Source: Variovorax sp. N23 (lineage in GTDB: Bacteria > Pseudomonadota > Gammaproteobacteria > Burkholderiales > Burkholderiaceae_C). From it: a DNA stretch of 64,000 bases. Below, in pieces: positions 29,101 to 35,787 of this stretch. The notes beneath the pieces are model-generated. The model made no database searches, was not told the DNA's origin, and saw only the letters and a program-made list of their open reading frames with translations. The stretch lies in assembly GCF_025486315.1 (NCBI RefSeq), contig NZ_JAOOPY010000020.1, positions 20,506 to 84,505 on the forward strand, given 5' to 3'. Positions within the stretch are counted from its first letter, which is position 1, and every line of letters starts with the position of its first letter. The position numbers and the translations under genes are program-made.

Positions 29101-29188
29101 GCGCGAGGCACGCGGCACGGCCCATGAGGGGCTGGCGGCGCTGGCAGCGGCGACACGCAGCGTGCAACGCGCCGACGAACACGCATGA
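23147..29188 (+). CDS. Giant DUF4347 / Ig-like repeat exported protein
   Basis: About 2013 residues. I prefer the TTG at 23147 because CGAGGAG ends 6 nt before it; a GTG at 23126 would add 7 residues. There is no Sec signal peptide. Residues 27-40 hold LLSLEQRFMFDGAA, the LEPR-XLL-type motif found near the start of giant surface proteins. DUF4347 follows at about 80-240, with His132 in HILSHGSEG and Cys177 in LLYGCDVGAG. From about residue 390 to 1740 there are roughly 13 Ig-like repeats of about 100 residues, many ending YVLDTTAPT. An Ala-Pro linker and a cadherin/Ig-like domain (LPAWLKFDARTGRFEGVPPS) close the protein. No RTX nonapeptides are visible. The next gene overlaps by 4 nt (ATGA). 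Probable role: surface-displayed or secreted adhesin. Confidence 0.85.
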   Translation: MSPSTPFLSRIAGRTTTQRPLRRTSQLLSLEQRFMFDGAAVDAAHAAEPAHDSAPPPVPPAVEVRAPEPARDQGKKEVVLVDTSLADYKTLEAGVREGVGIVEFDGTKDGLAQIAAWAASQEGYDAIHILSHGSEGVINLGSMQLNQASLVSSAVQTELTRLGQALSTDGDLLLYGCDVGAGAGSALLSGIAKATGADVAASTDTTGAARLGGNWTLEAHDGTIDARELALTQYDGALTLVPFIYGTDADESMPRTSIVKTVSGHNITFTGPEMYLFANGTPDDGLYPYASDGSNGVRLTVTAAAGYSFDISSFGVQAISGAVNFNITWADGTTSSFTQSGFNMAGVVSTVSGFNTALDDMRSVTITSSDYTTFQNFNITDVKLLPPVAKVNSASLGADTGTSGSDFITNTAAQLISGTLSANLASGEKVQVSYDNGSTWSDATTYTVGTAAWSTTTTLAGNGTFVARVANVDATSTAYTHTYTLDTAAPTTSFSGIALSADTGTSSTDLITKTASQTITATLSGAPAGTDVVWGSVDGGSSWIDITSKVSGTTLSWNGATLGAGSNSIMLKVTDAAGNDSSLSFQNYTLDTTAPTKSVATAAFSNDSGSSSTDFITSQAAQTVSGTLSANLASGETVYVSLDNGATWSAAAATVGTNAWSLAGRTLTASNTLRVKVSDTAGNDGAVLSQAYVYDTTAPTTTFGGLALSADTGASSSDFITRTAAQTISATLSGTLAGGDILYGSLDGGATWTDITGKLSGMTLTWNGVTLGSSDTLQLKVVDAAGNEGAVRSRAYVLDTSAPATPGTPVLASGSDGGISNSDGITNDSTPTFTGTAESGSTVSVYDGATLLGTVVATGDSWNFTAGSLSQGGHTITAVSTDTAGNASAASAGRTITIDTTAPAVNSVAVPANNTYYSGDALDFTVNFNEAVIVDTTGGTPRIAMVVGATTRYASYVAGSGSSALIFRYTVVNGDTDSNGITVGALSLNGGSLRDTAGNDATTTLNSVGSTVTVLVDGSQPSVTAIGASTADGSYGAGAVITITVDFSSAVTVDTSGGTPTLALGSGGSATYTGGSGSSTLSFSYVVAAGQNSADLDYSASSALALNGATITEVGGAQRSASVVLATPGTAGSLGANKNIVIDTAAPTTTVADAAFSADSGSSGSDFVTNTAAQTISGTLSANLASGEHVYVSLDNGASWAQAAASAGSNSWSLAGQTLTGSNTLRVRVVDDAGNIGAAYAQAYVLDTTAPSTGFSNVALSADTGVPGDLITNTAAQTISATLSSAPAAGDVVYGSLDNGATWTDITSQVSGTTLSWTGVTLAGSNTLRLRVTDQAGNNGAATSRAYVLDTTGPTTSVASVAFSGDSGASSTDFITNIAAQSVSGTLSANLAAGETVMVSLDNGATWSAATATVGSTAWSLAGQTLSASNTLQVKVVDTAGNDGAVLSQAYVYDTAATVPTVDPLSTTSLTPVLGGTATLAAGETMTVSVGGATYDVTPTAGAWRLDLSTAVPVSGTLTLALNQRYEVVASVTDLAGNSAADATVGELTLGTAPATTVTGVAFSADQGASASDFVTNAAGQTISGGLSAALAAGESVQVSLDGGSTWRPAAATVGSTQWSIDATLPAGSGTLAVRVSNAIGGGTSYRQAYVLDTTAPASTPEGIVRTADGVVQGSLSAPLSADETLFASRDGGQNWFAVAVDADRRAWSLSGAGDGAIQLRVTDLAGNTGPLRDVAAVTAPAPAPAPAPTPAPAPAPAPAVPPPVFQTPPPPVSEPWLPPAMPPSAPSAAGSTSIGVPLAPQEARGVDGWQSPLLQRDTLQPGAVLRGGLVELLAVMPGPDGSFVRPDQALSGPGPMTAADRADRGEVLLASAPIQDLTVRSGGRIDFQLGADTFVHGVPGAVLQLSARTADGRPLPAWLKFDARTGRFEGVPPSGFSGTLTVQVMARDAQGREALQTFRIVVERDGRARVALEAGGRSSLNQQLREARGTAHEGLAALAAATRSVQRADEHA
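24310..28120 (+). repeat. Tandem about 300-bp repeats coding Ig-like domains
   Basis: Units share conserved stretches at DNA level, for example those encoding AAQTISGTLSANLASGE, YVSLDNGATW, AGNDGAVLSQAYVYDTTAP and ALSADTG. Most fall into two alternating flavours (FSxDSGSSSTDFIT and LSADTGxSSxDLIT), which suggests duplication of a two-domain unit of about 600 bp. The near identity makes this tract likely to recombine and to be misassembled from short reads. Confidence 0.85.
28366..28436 (+). repeat. Ala-Pro hexanucleotide repeat linker
   Basis: Units of GCTCCG/GCCCCG encode an (Ala-Pro) stretch of about 20 residues inside the giant protein, separating the Ig-like repeats from the C-terminal domain. 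This forms a stiff, extended spacer. Confidence 0.8.
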
Positions 29189-30555
29189 ACGACGCCACGC
29201 CGGCCTCCGTGCCGGCCCATCCCCTGCTCGCGCTCATCGAGCTGGGCCGGCGTGCCCGCGCGGCGGAGAGCGCGGCGGAGCTGGGGTTCCTGGCGGTCAA
29301 CGACACGCGCGACCTGGTCGCGTACCGGCAGGCCGCGCTGTGGATGGCCGACGGCGGCGTGCGCGCGCTGTCCGGCGTCGTGGCCGTCGAAGGCAACGTG
29401 CCCTACACGCAGTGGCTGGACCGGCTGTGCCGCGCGCTCGCCACCCACCAGGGCACCGAGGTCGGCCCCGTGGATGTGGAAGCCCTGCCCGCGGACATCC
29501 ACCACGAATGGCAGGACTGGCTGCCCACAGCGGCGACCTGGGTGCCGCTGACTGGCGCGAACGGCGCGGAAGGTGGCCTGCTGCTCGCGGGCGACGCGCC
29601 GGTGCCGCCACCCCACTACCCGCTGCTGAGCGAATGGCGCGAGATCTGGCTGCACGCCTGGCACGCACGCGCGCAGCGCCCGTCGTGGTCCCCGCTCGGC
29701 TGGGCGGGCGCGCTGCGCCGCGGCTGGCAGGGCGGCTCGGCCGGCACGCGCAGGCGACGCGGCCTGATCGCGGGCGGTGTGGTGCTGGCCGCGCTGGCGT
29801 GTCCGGTACGCCTCACGGTGCTGGCCCCGGGCGAACTGGTGCCGGCCAATCCGGTGACGGTGCGCGCGCCGCTGGACGGCGTGATCGCCGAGTTCGGCGT
29901 GCGCCCCAACCAGATGGTCGAGGCCGGCCAGATGCTCTTCGCCTTCGACCAGGCCCCGCTGGACAGCCGCCTGGAGGTCGCCCGTGAGGCACTCGCCACG
30001 GCGCGCGCCGAATACCGGCAGGCCGCGCAGATGGTGCTGAACGACCCGCGCTCGCGCGCGCAGATCGCCACCCTGCTGGGCAAGATCGCCGAGAAGGAGG
30101 CGCAGGCGGCTTTTCTCGCCGAACAGTCGCAGCGCTCGCGCGTGGTCGCGACCCGGCCGGGCATGGCCGTGTTCGACGACCCGACCGAATGGATCGGCCG
30201 CCCGGTGCAGACCGGCGAGCGCATCCTGCAGCTCGCCGCACCGGACGACGTCGAGATCGAGGCCTGGGTGCCGATCGGCGACGCGATCCCGCTGGCCGAG
30301 AAGGCGCCGCTGCAGCTCTACCTGGCTGCGTCCCCGCTGGCCTCGCTCTCGGCCACGGTGCGCACCATGAGCCTTCGCGCCACGGCGCGGCCCGATGGCA
30401 GTTACGCCTACCGCGTACGCGCCACGCTGAACGCGCCCGCCGGTCAGCGCATCGGGCTCAAGGGCACCGCCAAGCTGTCGGGCGAGCGGGTCCCGCTGGT
30501 CTACTGGATCCTGCGGCGTCCGCTGGCGGCCATCCGGCAGTTCCTGGCCCTCTGA
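29185..30555 (+). CDS. HlyD-family adaptor with large cytoplasmic N-terminal domain
   Basis: A 456-residue protein. Residues 1-180 are soluble and GAF-like in look (ELGFLAVNDTRDLVAYRQAA, then a tryptophan-rich region). A single membrane helix follows a basic stretch at about residues 190-215 (RRRRGLIAGGVVLAALACP). The periplasmic part has the split lipoyl domain (APLDGVIAEFGVRPNQMVEA, then IGRPVQTGERILQLAAPDDV) around a short helical hairpin, and a beta-barrel end. It starts inside the stop codon of the giant gene (ATGA) and ends 10 bp before the M50 fusion gene. It is likely the inner-membrane adaptor of this export locus, with a cytosolic domain that could contact cargo. Confidence 0.85.
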   Translation: MNDATPASVPAHPLLALIELGRRARAAESAAELGFLAVNDTRDLVAYRQAALWMADGGVRALSGVVAVEGNVPYTQWLDRLCRALATHQGTEVGPVDVEALPADIHHEWQDWLPTAATWVPLTGANGAEGGLLLAGDAPVPPPHYPLLSEWREIWLHAWHARAQRPSWSPLGWAGALRRGWQGGSAGTRRRRGLIAGGVVLAALACPVRLTVLAPGELVPANPVTVRAPLDGVIAEFGVRPNQMVEAGQMLFAFDQAPLDSRLEVAREALATARAEYRQAAQMVLNDPRSRAQIATLLGKIAEKEAQAAFLAEQSQRSRVVATRPGMAVFDDPTEWIGRPVQTGERILQLAAPDDVEIEAWVPIGDAIPLAEKAPLQLYLAASPLASLSATVRTMSLRATARPDGSYAYRVRATLNAPAGQRIGLKGTAKLSGERVPLVYWILRRPLAAIRQFLAL

Positions 30556-30565
30556 GCGACGCGCG

Positions 30566-32674
30566 ATGCCTGCTTCGCCCGCCTTGCCGTCCCTGCGCCA
30601 GGAGCTGTCGCTGGTGCCCGGCCCGCGCCTGACCGACGGGCAGCCGAGCTGGACCTTGCACGACCCGGTGCGCAACCTCTTCTTCCAGATCGACTGGCCG
30701 AGCTTCGAGATGCTCAGCCACTGGGCGCTGCGCGAGCCGGCCGCGATCCTCGACCGGATCCGGCGCGACACCACGCTCGACCTGGACATCGATGCCCTGC
30801 GCAACCTGCTGGCCTTCCTGCAGGAGCAGCAACTGCTGCAGCCCGCGAGCGGTGCGTCGCCCGCCATGGCCGCCGCGCTGGCCAGGCGGCGGGGGAGCTG
30901 GCATCAATGGCTGCTGCACAACTACCTGTTCTTCCGCATTCCGCTGCTCAAGCCCGACCGGTGGCTGACCTGGCTCCAGCCGCACCTGGACTTCTTCTTC
31001 TCGCGCGGCTTCGTCGGCCTCACGGCGCTGGCCGCCGTGCTGGGCATCTTCGGCGTCTACCGGGAGTCCGACCGCTTCGCCGCGACGCTGATGGACACCC
31101 TGACCTGGCGCGGCGCCCTCGCCTACGGCACGGCCATCGCCTTCGCCAAGGCCTGCCACGAGATGGGCCATGCCCTGGCCGCCAAGCGCTACGGCTGCCG
31201 CGTACCCACGATGGGCCTCGCGTTCCTGGTGATGTGGCCTGTCGCCTACACCGACACGAACGAGGTCTGGAAACTGCGCCGGCGCGAACAGCGGCTGCTC
31301 GTCGCCGGCGCGGGCATCCTCACGGAACTGGCCATCGCGGCCTGGGCCACGCTCGCCTGGGCCTGGCTGCCCGAAGGCGCACCCAAGCAGATGGCCTTCC
31401 TGCTGTCGACCACGACATGGATCGCCACGCTGGCGATCAACGCCAGCCCCTTCATGCGCTTCGACGGCTACTTCCTGCTGTCGGACTACCTGGGCCTGCC
31501 GAACCTGCACGCCCGGGCCTTCGCCCTGGCGCGCTGGGACCTGCGCGAGCGACTCTTCGGCCTGCGCGAGGCACCGCCCGAAGAGCTGCCGCACCGGCTG
31601 CGCGGCGGCCTGGTCGTCTTCGCCTGGATGGTCTGGATCTACCGGCTCGTGCTGTTCCTGGGCATCGCCGCGCTGGTCTATCACTTCTTCATCAAGGCGG
31701 TCGGCATCCTCCTCTTCGCGGTGGAGATCGGCTGGTTCGTCGCGCTCCCGCTGTGGCGCGAACTGCAGGCATGGCGCCTGCGCTGGCGGGCCATCCGCCA
31801 GAGCCGGCGCGCGCGGTGGAGCGCGGCGATCGCCGTGCTGCTGTGCGCACTGCTCGTCGTGCCTTGGCCGAGCCGGGTGCTGACGGCGGGTCTGCTGCAG
31901 CCGCAGCGGCACCTGGCGCTGTATGCGCCGCCGCATGCCGCCCTGGCCGACCTGAGCGTGGCCAGCGGGCAGACGGTGGCCGCCGGGGCGCCGCTGCTGC
32001 GCCTCACGTCGCCGGACCTGGCCCTTCGGGCCGACGAGATCACCGCACGCCAGGACCTGCTGGGTTGGCAGGCCGGCGTGGCCGGCTTCGACGAGACCGC
32101 GCGCCACGACTGGCAACTGCTGGACGACCGCCGGGCGCAGCTGCGCGCGGAACACGCCACCGTGGGCGCCGATCTCCAGCGCTACCGGCCGGTGGCGCCG
32201 TATCCGGGCATGCTGGTCGACCTCGACCCCGATCTGCGGCCCGGCGACTGGCTCAAGGAGCGGGAGCCTCTGGGCGACTTCGTCGGCATGGGTGCCTGGC
32301 AGGTCGTGACCTATGTCGACGAGGACGAGGTTCGACGGCTGCACCCCGGCGACCGCGCCGTGTTCATTCCCGACGGGTTGGGCGGCTCGGCCCTCGCCGC
32401 CCGGATCGCCGGCATCGACCGCGATGCATCCCGCACCCTGAGCGAGCCGGAACTGGCCGCCCCCGCGGGCGGCCATGTCCTGGTGCGCGAGAAAGGCGGC
32501 GTGCTGTATCCGGAGCATGCGATGTACCGCGTCGTCCTGAGCGTCGACACCGACCTGGCGCCCAACAGCCCGCTCTGGCGAGGGCGCGTGGCCATCGCCG
32601 GCGACTGGGAAGCCCCGGTCGTGAACTTCCTTCGCGCCGCCACGACGGTTGCCTGGCGCGAACTGGGCTTCTGA
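30566..32674 (+). CDS. M50 site-2 protease fused to a HlyD-like domain
   Basis: A 702-residue polytopic membrane protein. Residues 1-100 resemble a PqqD-like winged domain (WTLHDPVRNLFFQIDWPSFE). The M50 core follows: zinc motif HEMGH at residues 198-202 inside a helix, and the distal motif NASPFMRFDGYFLLSDY with its Asp ligand. Further helices run to about residue 440. A C-terminal HlyD-like part starts at TAGLLQPQRHLALYAPPHAA, with lipoyl-like LSVASGQTVAAGAPLLRLTS and PYPGMLVDLDPDLRPGDWL. All zinc ligands are present, so an active intramembrane protease is plausible. Being coupled to a giant substrate-like protein and a second adaptor suggests it processes or drives export of that protein. 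Confidence 0.86.
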   Translation: MPASPALPSLRQELSLVPGPRLTDGQPSWTLHDPVRNLFFQIDWPSFEMLSHWALREPAAILDRIRRDTTLDLDIDALRNLLAFLQEQQLLQPASGASPAMAAALARRRGSWHQWLLHNYLFFRIPLLKPDRWLTWLQPHLDFFFSRGFVGLTALAAVLGIFGVYRESDRFAATLMDTLTWRGALAYGTAIAFAKACHEMGHALAAKRYGCRVPTMGLAFLVMWPVAYTDTNEVWKLRRREQRLLVAGAGILTELAIAAWATLAWAWLPEGAPKQMAFLLSTTTWIATLAINASPFMRFDGYFLLSDYLGLPNLHARAFALARWDLRERLFGLREAPPEELPHRLRGGLVVFAWMVWIYRLVLFLGIAALVYHFFIKAVGILLFAVEIGWFVALPLWRELQAWRLRWRAIRQSRRARWSAAIAVLLCALLVVPWPSRVLTAGLLQPQRHLALYAPPHAALADLSVASGQTVAAGAPLLRLTSPDLALRADEITARQDLLGWQAGVAGFDETARHDWQLLDDRRAQLRAEHATVGADLQRYRPVAPYPGMLVDLDPDLRPGDWLKEREPLGDFVGMGAWQVVTYVDEDEVRRLHPGDRAVFIPDGLGGSALAARIAGIDRDASRTLSEPELAAPAGGHVLVREKGGVLYPEHAMYRVVLSVDTDLAPNSPLWRGRVAIAGDWEAPVVNFLRAATTVAWRELGF

Positions 32675-32690
32675 GCAGGCGAGCGCTGGA

Positions 32691-33833
32691 TCAGCGGTCC
32701 AGGCCCATGATCCGGTTCCCCATGCCGATGCCCGCCGCGCTCATCGAGCGGCCGAGCGCGAGCTGCTGCGCCTCCCAGCGCGCCAGCCGGTCCTCGGCGG
32801 GCCCCTGCGCACCCACGCGCAGCGCCTGCGCCAGCGACAGCGCATTGGCCGCCGCCTTGGCGGTGCTGCCGGCGGTGTGCGGGCGCGGCACGAAGGCGGC
32901 ATCGCCGATCAGCACCGTGGCGCCGAAGCGCATGCGCGGCACGCTCAGATCGACGATGGCCTGCACGAAAGGCGCCTCCGTGGCGAGCACCAGCGCGCGC
33001 AGGCTCGGCGACAGCAGGGCCAGCGCATCGCGCCGCAGCGCGGCCACGTCGCCATCCTTGGCGAGCCCGGGCGGCAGGGCCAGCGCATGCACCGAGCCGT
33101 CGCGCGCGGTCAGCAGCCGCGCGAGGCTCTCGCGATCCAGGGGGCGGTACCACACCCAGTTGCGGCGCCTCGCCCCCTCGGCCGTGGCGCCGTCCTCTCC
33201 GGGCACGAGGTATTCGAGCAGCAGGTGATCCGGCCCCTGTTGAAAGACGAAGGCCTGGCCGAGTCGGTTCGCCACCGACGTGGCCACCTCCTTCTCCGGC
33301 ACGAGGCCGCGCCACGCCACGTAGCCCGCATAGCGCGGCGCGTGGCCCGGCAGCAGCTGCCCCCGCACGGCGGAGCGGGCGCCGTCGGCCCCCACCAGCA
33401 GATCGCCGGTCTCCAGGCGACCGCTCTCGAAGAGCGCCGTCACCGTTCCGACGGCCTCGCGGAAACTGACGAGCCGCTCGCCGGCATGCACGGTGCCGGA
33501 CGGCAAGGCGCTGCGCATGGCCCCGTAGAGCATGTTCCAGGACGTCTGGGTCTGCGGCATGAAGCTCCGGTGCACGACGCGGTCGGCCGCATCCAGGTAG
33601 ATGCGGTCGCCGGAGCGCACGCCCAGCGCGCTACCGTGCGCCACGCCGGCAAAGCGGAAGGCGTCGAGCACGTCGGGCTGCAGCACGATGCCGCCGCCGC
33701 GGCTGTCCAGCGCACTCGGCGAGCGCTCGAAGACGTCGACCGACCAGCCGGCGGCACGCAGCGTGGTGGCGGCGAGCAGTCCGCCGAGCGAACCGCCGAC
33801 GACGATGGCGCGGGGCGAGGACGAGCGGGTCAT
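32691..33833 (-). CDS. FAD-dependent monooxygenase (flavoprotein hydroxylase family)
   Basis: A 380-residue class A flavoprotein monooxygenase. It has the Rossmann loop AIVVGGSLGGLLAATTLRAA, the DG motif LLVGADGARSAVRGQL and the GD motif VLIGDAAFVPRPHTAGST. The overall pattern (GGGIVLQPDVLDAFRFAGV, FVPRPHTAGSTAKAA) is closest to 2,6-dihydroxypyridine or 6-hydroxynicotinate hydroxylases, which add oxygen to N-heteroaromatic rings with NAD(P)H. The substrate is not provable from sequence. The gene stands alone; its stop is 16 bp from the export locus, on the opposite strand. Confidence 0.88.
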   Translation of the reverse strand: MTRSSSPRAIVVGGSLGGLLAATTLRAAGWSVDVFERSPSALDSRGGGIVLQPDVLDAFRFAGVAHGSALGVRSGDRIYLDAADRVVHRSFMPQTQTSWNMLYGAMRSALPSGTVHAGERLVSFREAVGTVTALFESGRLETGDLLVGADGARSAVRGQLLPGHAPRYAGYVAWRGLVPEKEVATSVANRLGQAFVFQQGPDHLLLEYLVPGEDGATAEGARRRNWVWYRPLDRESLARLLTARDGSVHALALPPGLAKDGDVAALRRDALALLSPSLRALVLATEAPFVQAIVDLSVPRMRFGATVLIGDAAFVPRPHTAGSTAKAAANALSLAQALRVGAQGPAEDRLARWEAQQLALGRSMSAAGIGMGNRIMGLDR

Positions 33834-34027
33834 GCTGCGCTCGACGTGGCGAAGGGTTGGCGAAGAGAGGTCATGAAAGACTCCTGGGGCACGGCGACGA
33901 GGGGCCGCGACCTGGCCAATGTGCGCGGCAGGCGTTTCAGCGCGATGTGCCGGCGCACCGGCTGCGCTTACAGATGCAATACGCCTGCAGCGCCATCGTC
34001 AGGTAGGCTCGCGATGCTCGACACACC

Positions 34028-34663
34028 ATGACCGCCGACACCCCCACGCCCACCACGGACGATCGCGAGCCCTCGCTGCGCAGCGCTACGCTGTCCGACG
34101 TGACGGCCCGCCGCCTGCCGCGCCCCGAGAGCGTCACTGCGGTGATCCGGCACCACGTGCGACCCGACGCCGCCGCGGCCTACGAGCAATGGCTGCAGCG
34201 CATCGTGCCGATCGCCGAGCGCTTCCCCGGGCACCGCGGCGTGCACGTCATCCATCCGCCGGCCGGCTCGACGCTCTACACCGTCACGATCCGCTTCGAC
34301 TCGCTGCTGCATGCCGAAGACTGGTTCCAGTCGACCGCGCGCCATGCGCTGCTCGACGAGGTGCTGCCGATGCTCGACAGCGACGAAGAGGTCAAGACCG
34401 TGACCGGCCTCGAGTTCTGGTTCCACCCCGGGCCGGGCCAGAAGCCGGCGCGGCGCTACAAGCAGTTCCTCATCACGCTCTGCGTCATCTTCCCGCTCAC
34501 GCTGTACGTGCCCCGGGGCGTGCAATGGCTCGCCGGCTGGGTGCCGGCGCTGCACGACACCTACCTTTCCCACTTCGCCACCGCGGCCATCGTCGTGGCG
34601 CTGATGACCTACGTGCTGATGCCCCGCATCACGCGGCGCCTGGCCGGCTGGCTCTACCGCTGA
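34028..34663 (+). CDS. Antibiotic biosynthesis monooxygenase-domain membrane protein
   Basis: A 211-residue protein. Residues 35-135 form an ABM-type dimeric alpha-beta barrel (VTAVIRHHVRPDAAAAYEQW, FPGHRGVHVIHPPAGSTLYT, LTGLEFWF-like end). Residues 145-205 carry two membrane helices (QFLITLCVIFPLTLYVP and TAAIVVALMTYVLMPRI). This ABM plus two-helix architecture recurs in proteobacteria as a protein of unknown role that anchors the domain to the inner membrane. A disordered Thr/Asp-rich N-terminus precedes the barrel. Confidence 0.82.
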   Translation: MTADTPTPTTDDREPSLRSATLSDVTARRLPRPESVTAVIRHHVRPDAAAAYEQWLQRIVPIAERFPGHRGVHVIHPPAGSTLYTVTIRFDSLLHAEDWFQSTARHALLDEVLPMLDSDEEVKTVTGLEFWFHPGPGQKPARRYKQFLITLCVIFPLTLYVPRGVQWLAGWVPALHDTYLSHFATAAIVVALMTYVLMPRITRRLAGWLYR

Positions 34664-34726
34664 CACCCGAAGGCTGTGCGAACGCGGTCTGCGCTCAAGG
34701 CCTCGGGCGCCCGGATGAACTGACGG

Positions 34727-35251
34727 CGCGCCCTCCTTGATGCCGATCACGTTGGGCAGTTGCACCAGCCGCTCCAGCACCTCGGCCGTGTAGGCCAGCG
34801 CACCGGCACGCACGCCGGCCTGGTACAGGAACAGCGGCAGCGAGCTGTTCGACGTCGCGATGCGGTGGTGCCGCACCGCCATGTTGGCGTCTTGCGAGAG
34901 CGCCCAGGAGAACGGCGGGAACACCAGCACCGCATCAGCGCCCGCGGCCTCGGCGTCATCGACATGGCGCTGCGCCTCCAGGCTGTCTTCGGCGTTGATG
35001 CCGCACACCAGCAGCGTGTGCGACGGGCACGCCTGCCGCGCGATCTCGGTCACGCGGCGCTTCTCGTCGCGGCCGAGCATGAAGTTCTCGCCCGCATGCC
35101 CGTTGATCAGCAGGCCGGTGATGCCGTCGGCACGCGACACGGCCGACAGGTGCGCCGCCAGCGTGTCTTCGTCGATGCCGCCATCGCCCTGCAGCGGGCA
35201 CACGGTGGCGGCATGGATGCCGCGGAAATGATCGAAAGACTCGGAAGGCAT
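34727..35251 (-). pseudogene. Truncated dihydrodipicolinate synthase family gene
   Basis: Homology to the DapA/N-acetylneuraminate lyase family covers residues 1-174 only: IHAATVCPLQGDGGIDEDTL, the GENF position of the substrate loop in LINGHAGENFML, Tyr143 in LFLYQAG, and Lys172 in VIGIKEG, the Schiff-base position. Family members are about 300 residues, so about 40% of the barrel is lost. Beyond the break the frame continues for 250 residues only as antisense to the ABM gene, with no family similarity. The gene is therefore broken by deletion rather than by a stop codon. It borders the left end of the AT-rich island. Confidence 0.8.
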
Positions 35252-35787
35252 GGCGGCACGCGATGAAGGACTGCGGCCACCTTAGCGGCGCGCCGGGGCG
35301 GCGGCCAATGCGGTTTGGGGGCCGGTCTATAAGGGAGGCGAATAGCCCATCGATGGATGGGCCGCTATCGAGGCAGTGCTCAGATCGGGCGCTGGCGGCG
35401 GACTTGAAAATGCAGCTTCCGAGGCAACTCCCGACCATCTCCACAGGAATCGAAGTTCTCCCTGACTTGGCCCCAGCGGATAGGCCAAGGAATCTGGCCG
35501 TTTCCACAGCGATCGTGTGACCGTGTTCGCGGCGACGACGTGATCAGGTCATTCCGATGACGCTCTGCAGCAACCTCACTCGTTTGTCATCGGTGCGACA
35601 ACGTGAGTTAATTTCCAAGAATGAAGTGAACTGATGTCAGTGCGAGTGCTTGATCCTTCGGCATGTCGGTTTTTCCGTTGGCTTGTTCAAGGCTGCGCGG
35701 ATCATCGTGACTAAATGTTGAAGAAGTCTCGATGCTGTGCGATTATCGGCTCTCGCCGTCAACTGAATTACATGGAATGAGTCGCCA
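35252..35787. other. Non-coding left flank of the reverse transcriptase island
   Basis: The 536-bp stretch begins GC-rich and turns AT-rich after about 35520, marking the change to foreign DNA. It contains a 7-bp hairpin (GCCCATC-GATG-GATGGGC, 35345-35362) and no convincing gene; an 85-codon frame at 35263-35520 has no recognisable features. The promoter of the first reverse transcriptase gene should lie in the last 250 bp. I see no tRNA or clear attachment repeat. Confidence 0.6.

Noticed and set aside
22859..29182. Long minus-strand frames opposite the giant protein gene
   Set aside because: Repetitive Gly/Val/Arg-rich translations that mirror the codon periodicity of the plus-strand Ig repeats; no motifs.
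33968..34726. Extension of the DapA-like frame across the ABM gene
   Set aside because: No DapA similarity beyond residue 174; the extra 250 residues are antisense to a well-supported gene, so I treat the gene as truncated.
35263..35520. An 85-codon plus-strand frame upstream of the RT genes
   Set aside because: Composition and residue pattern do not look coding and no family is recognisable.
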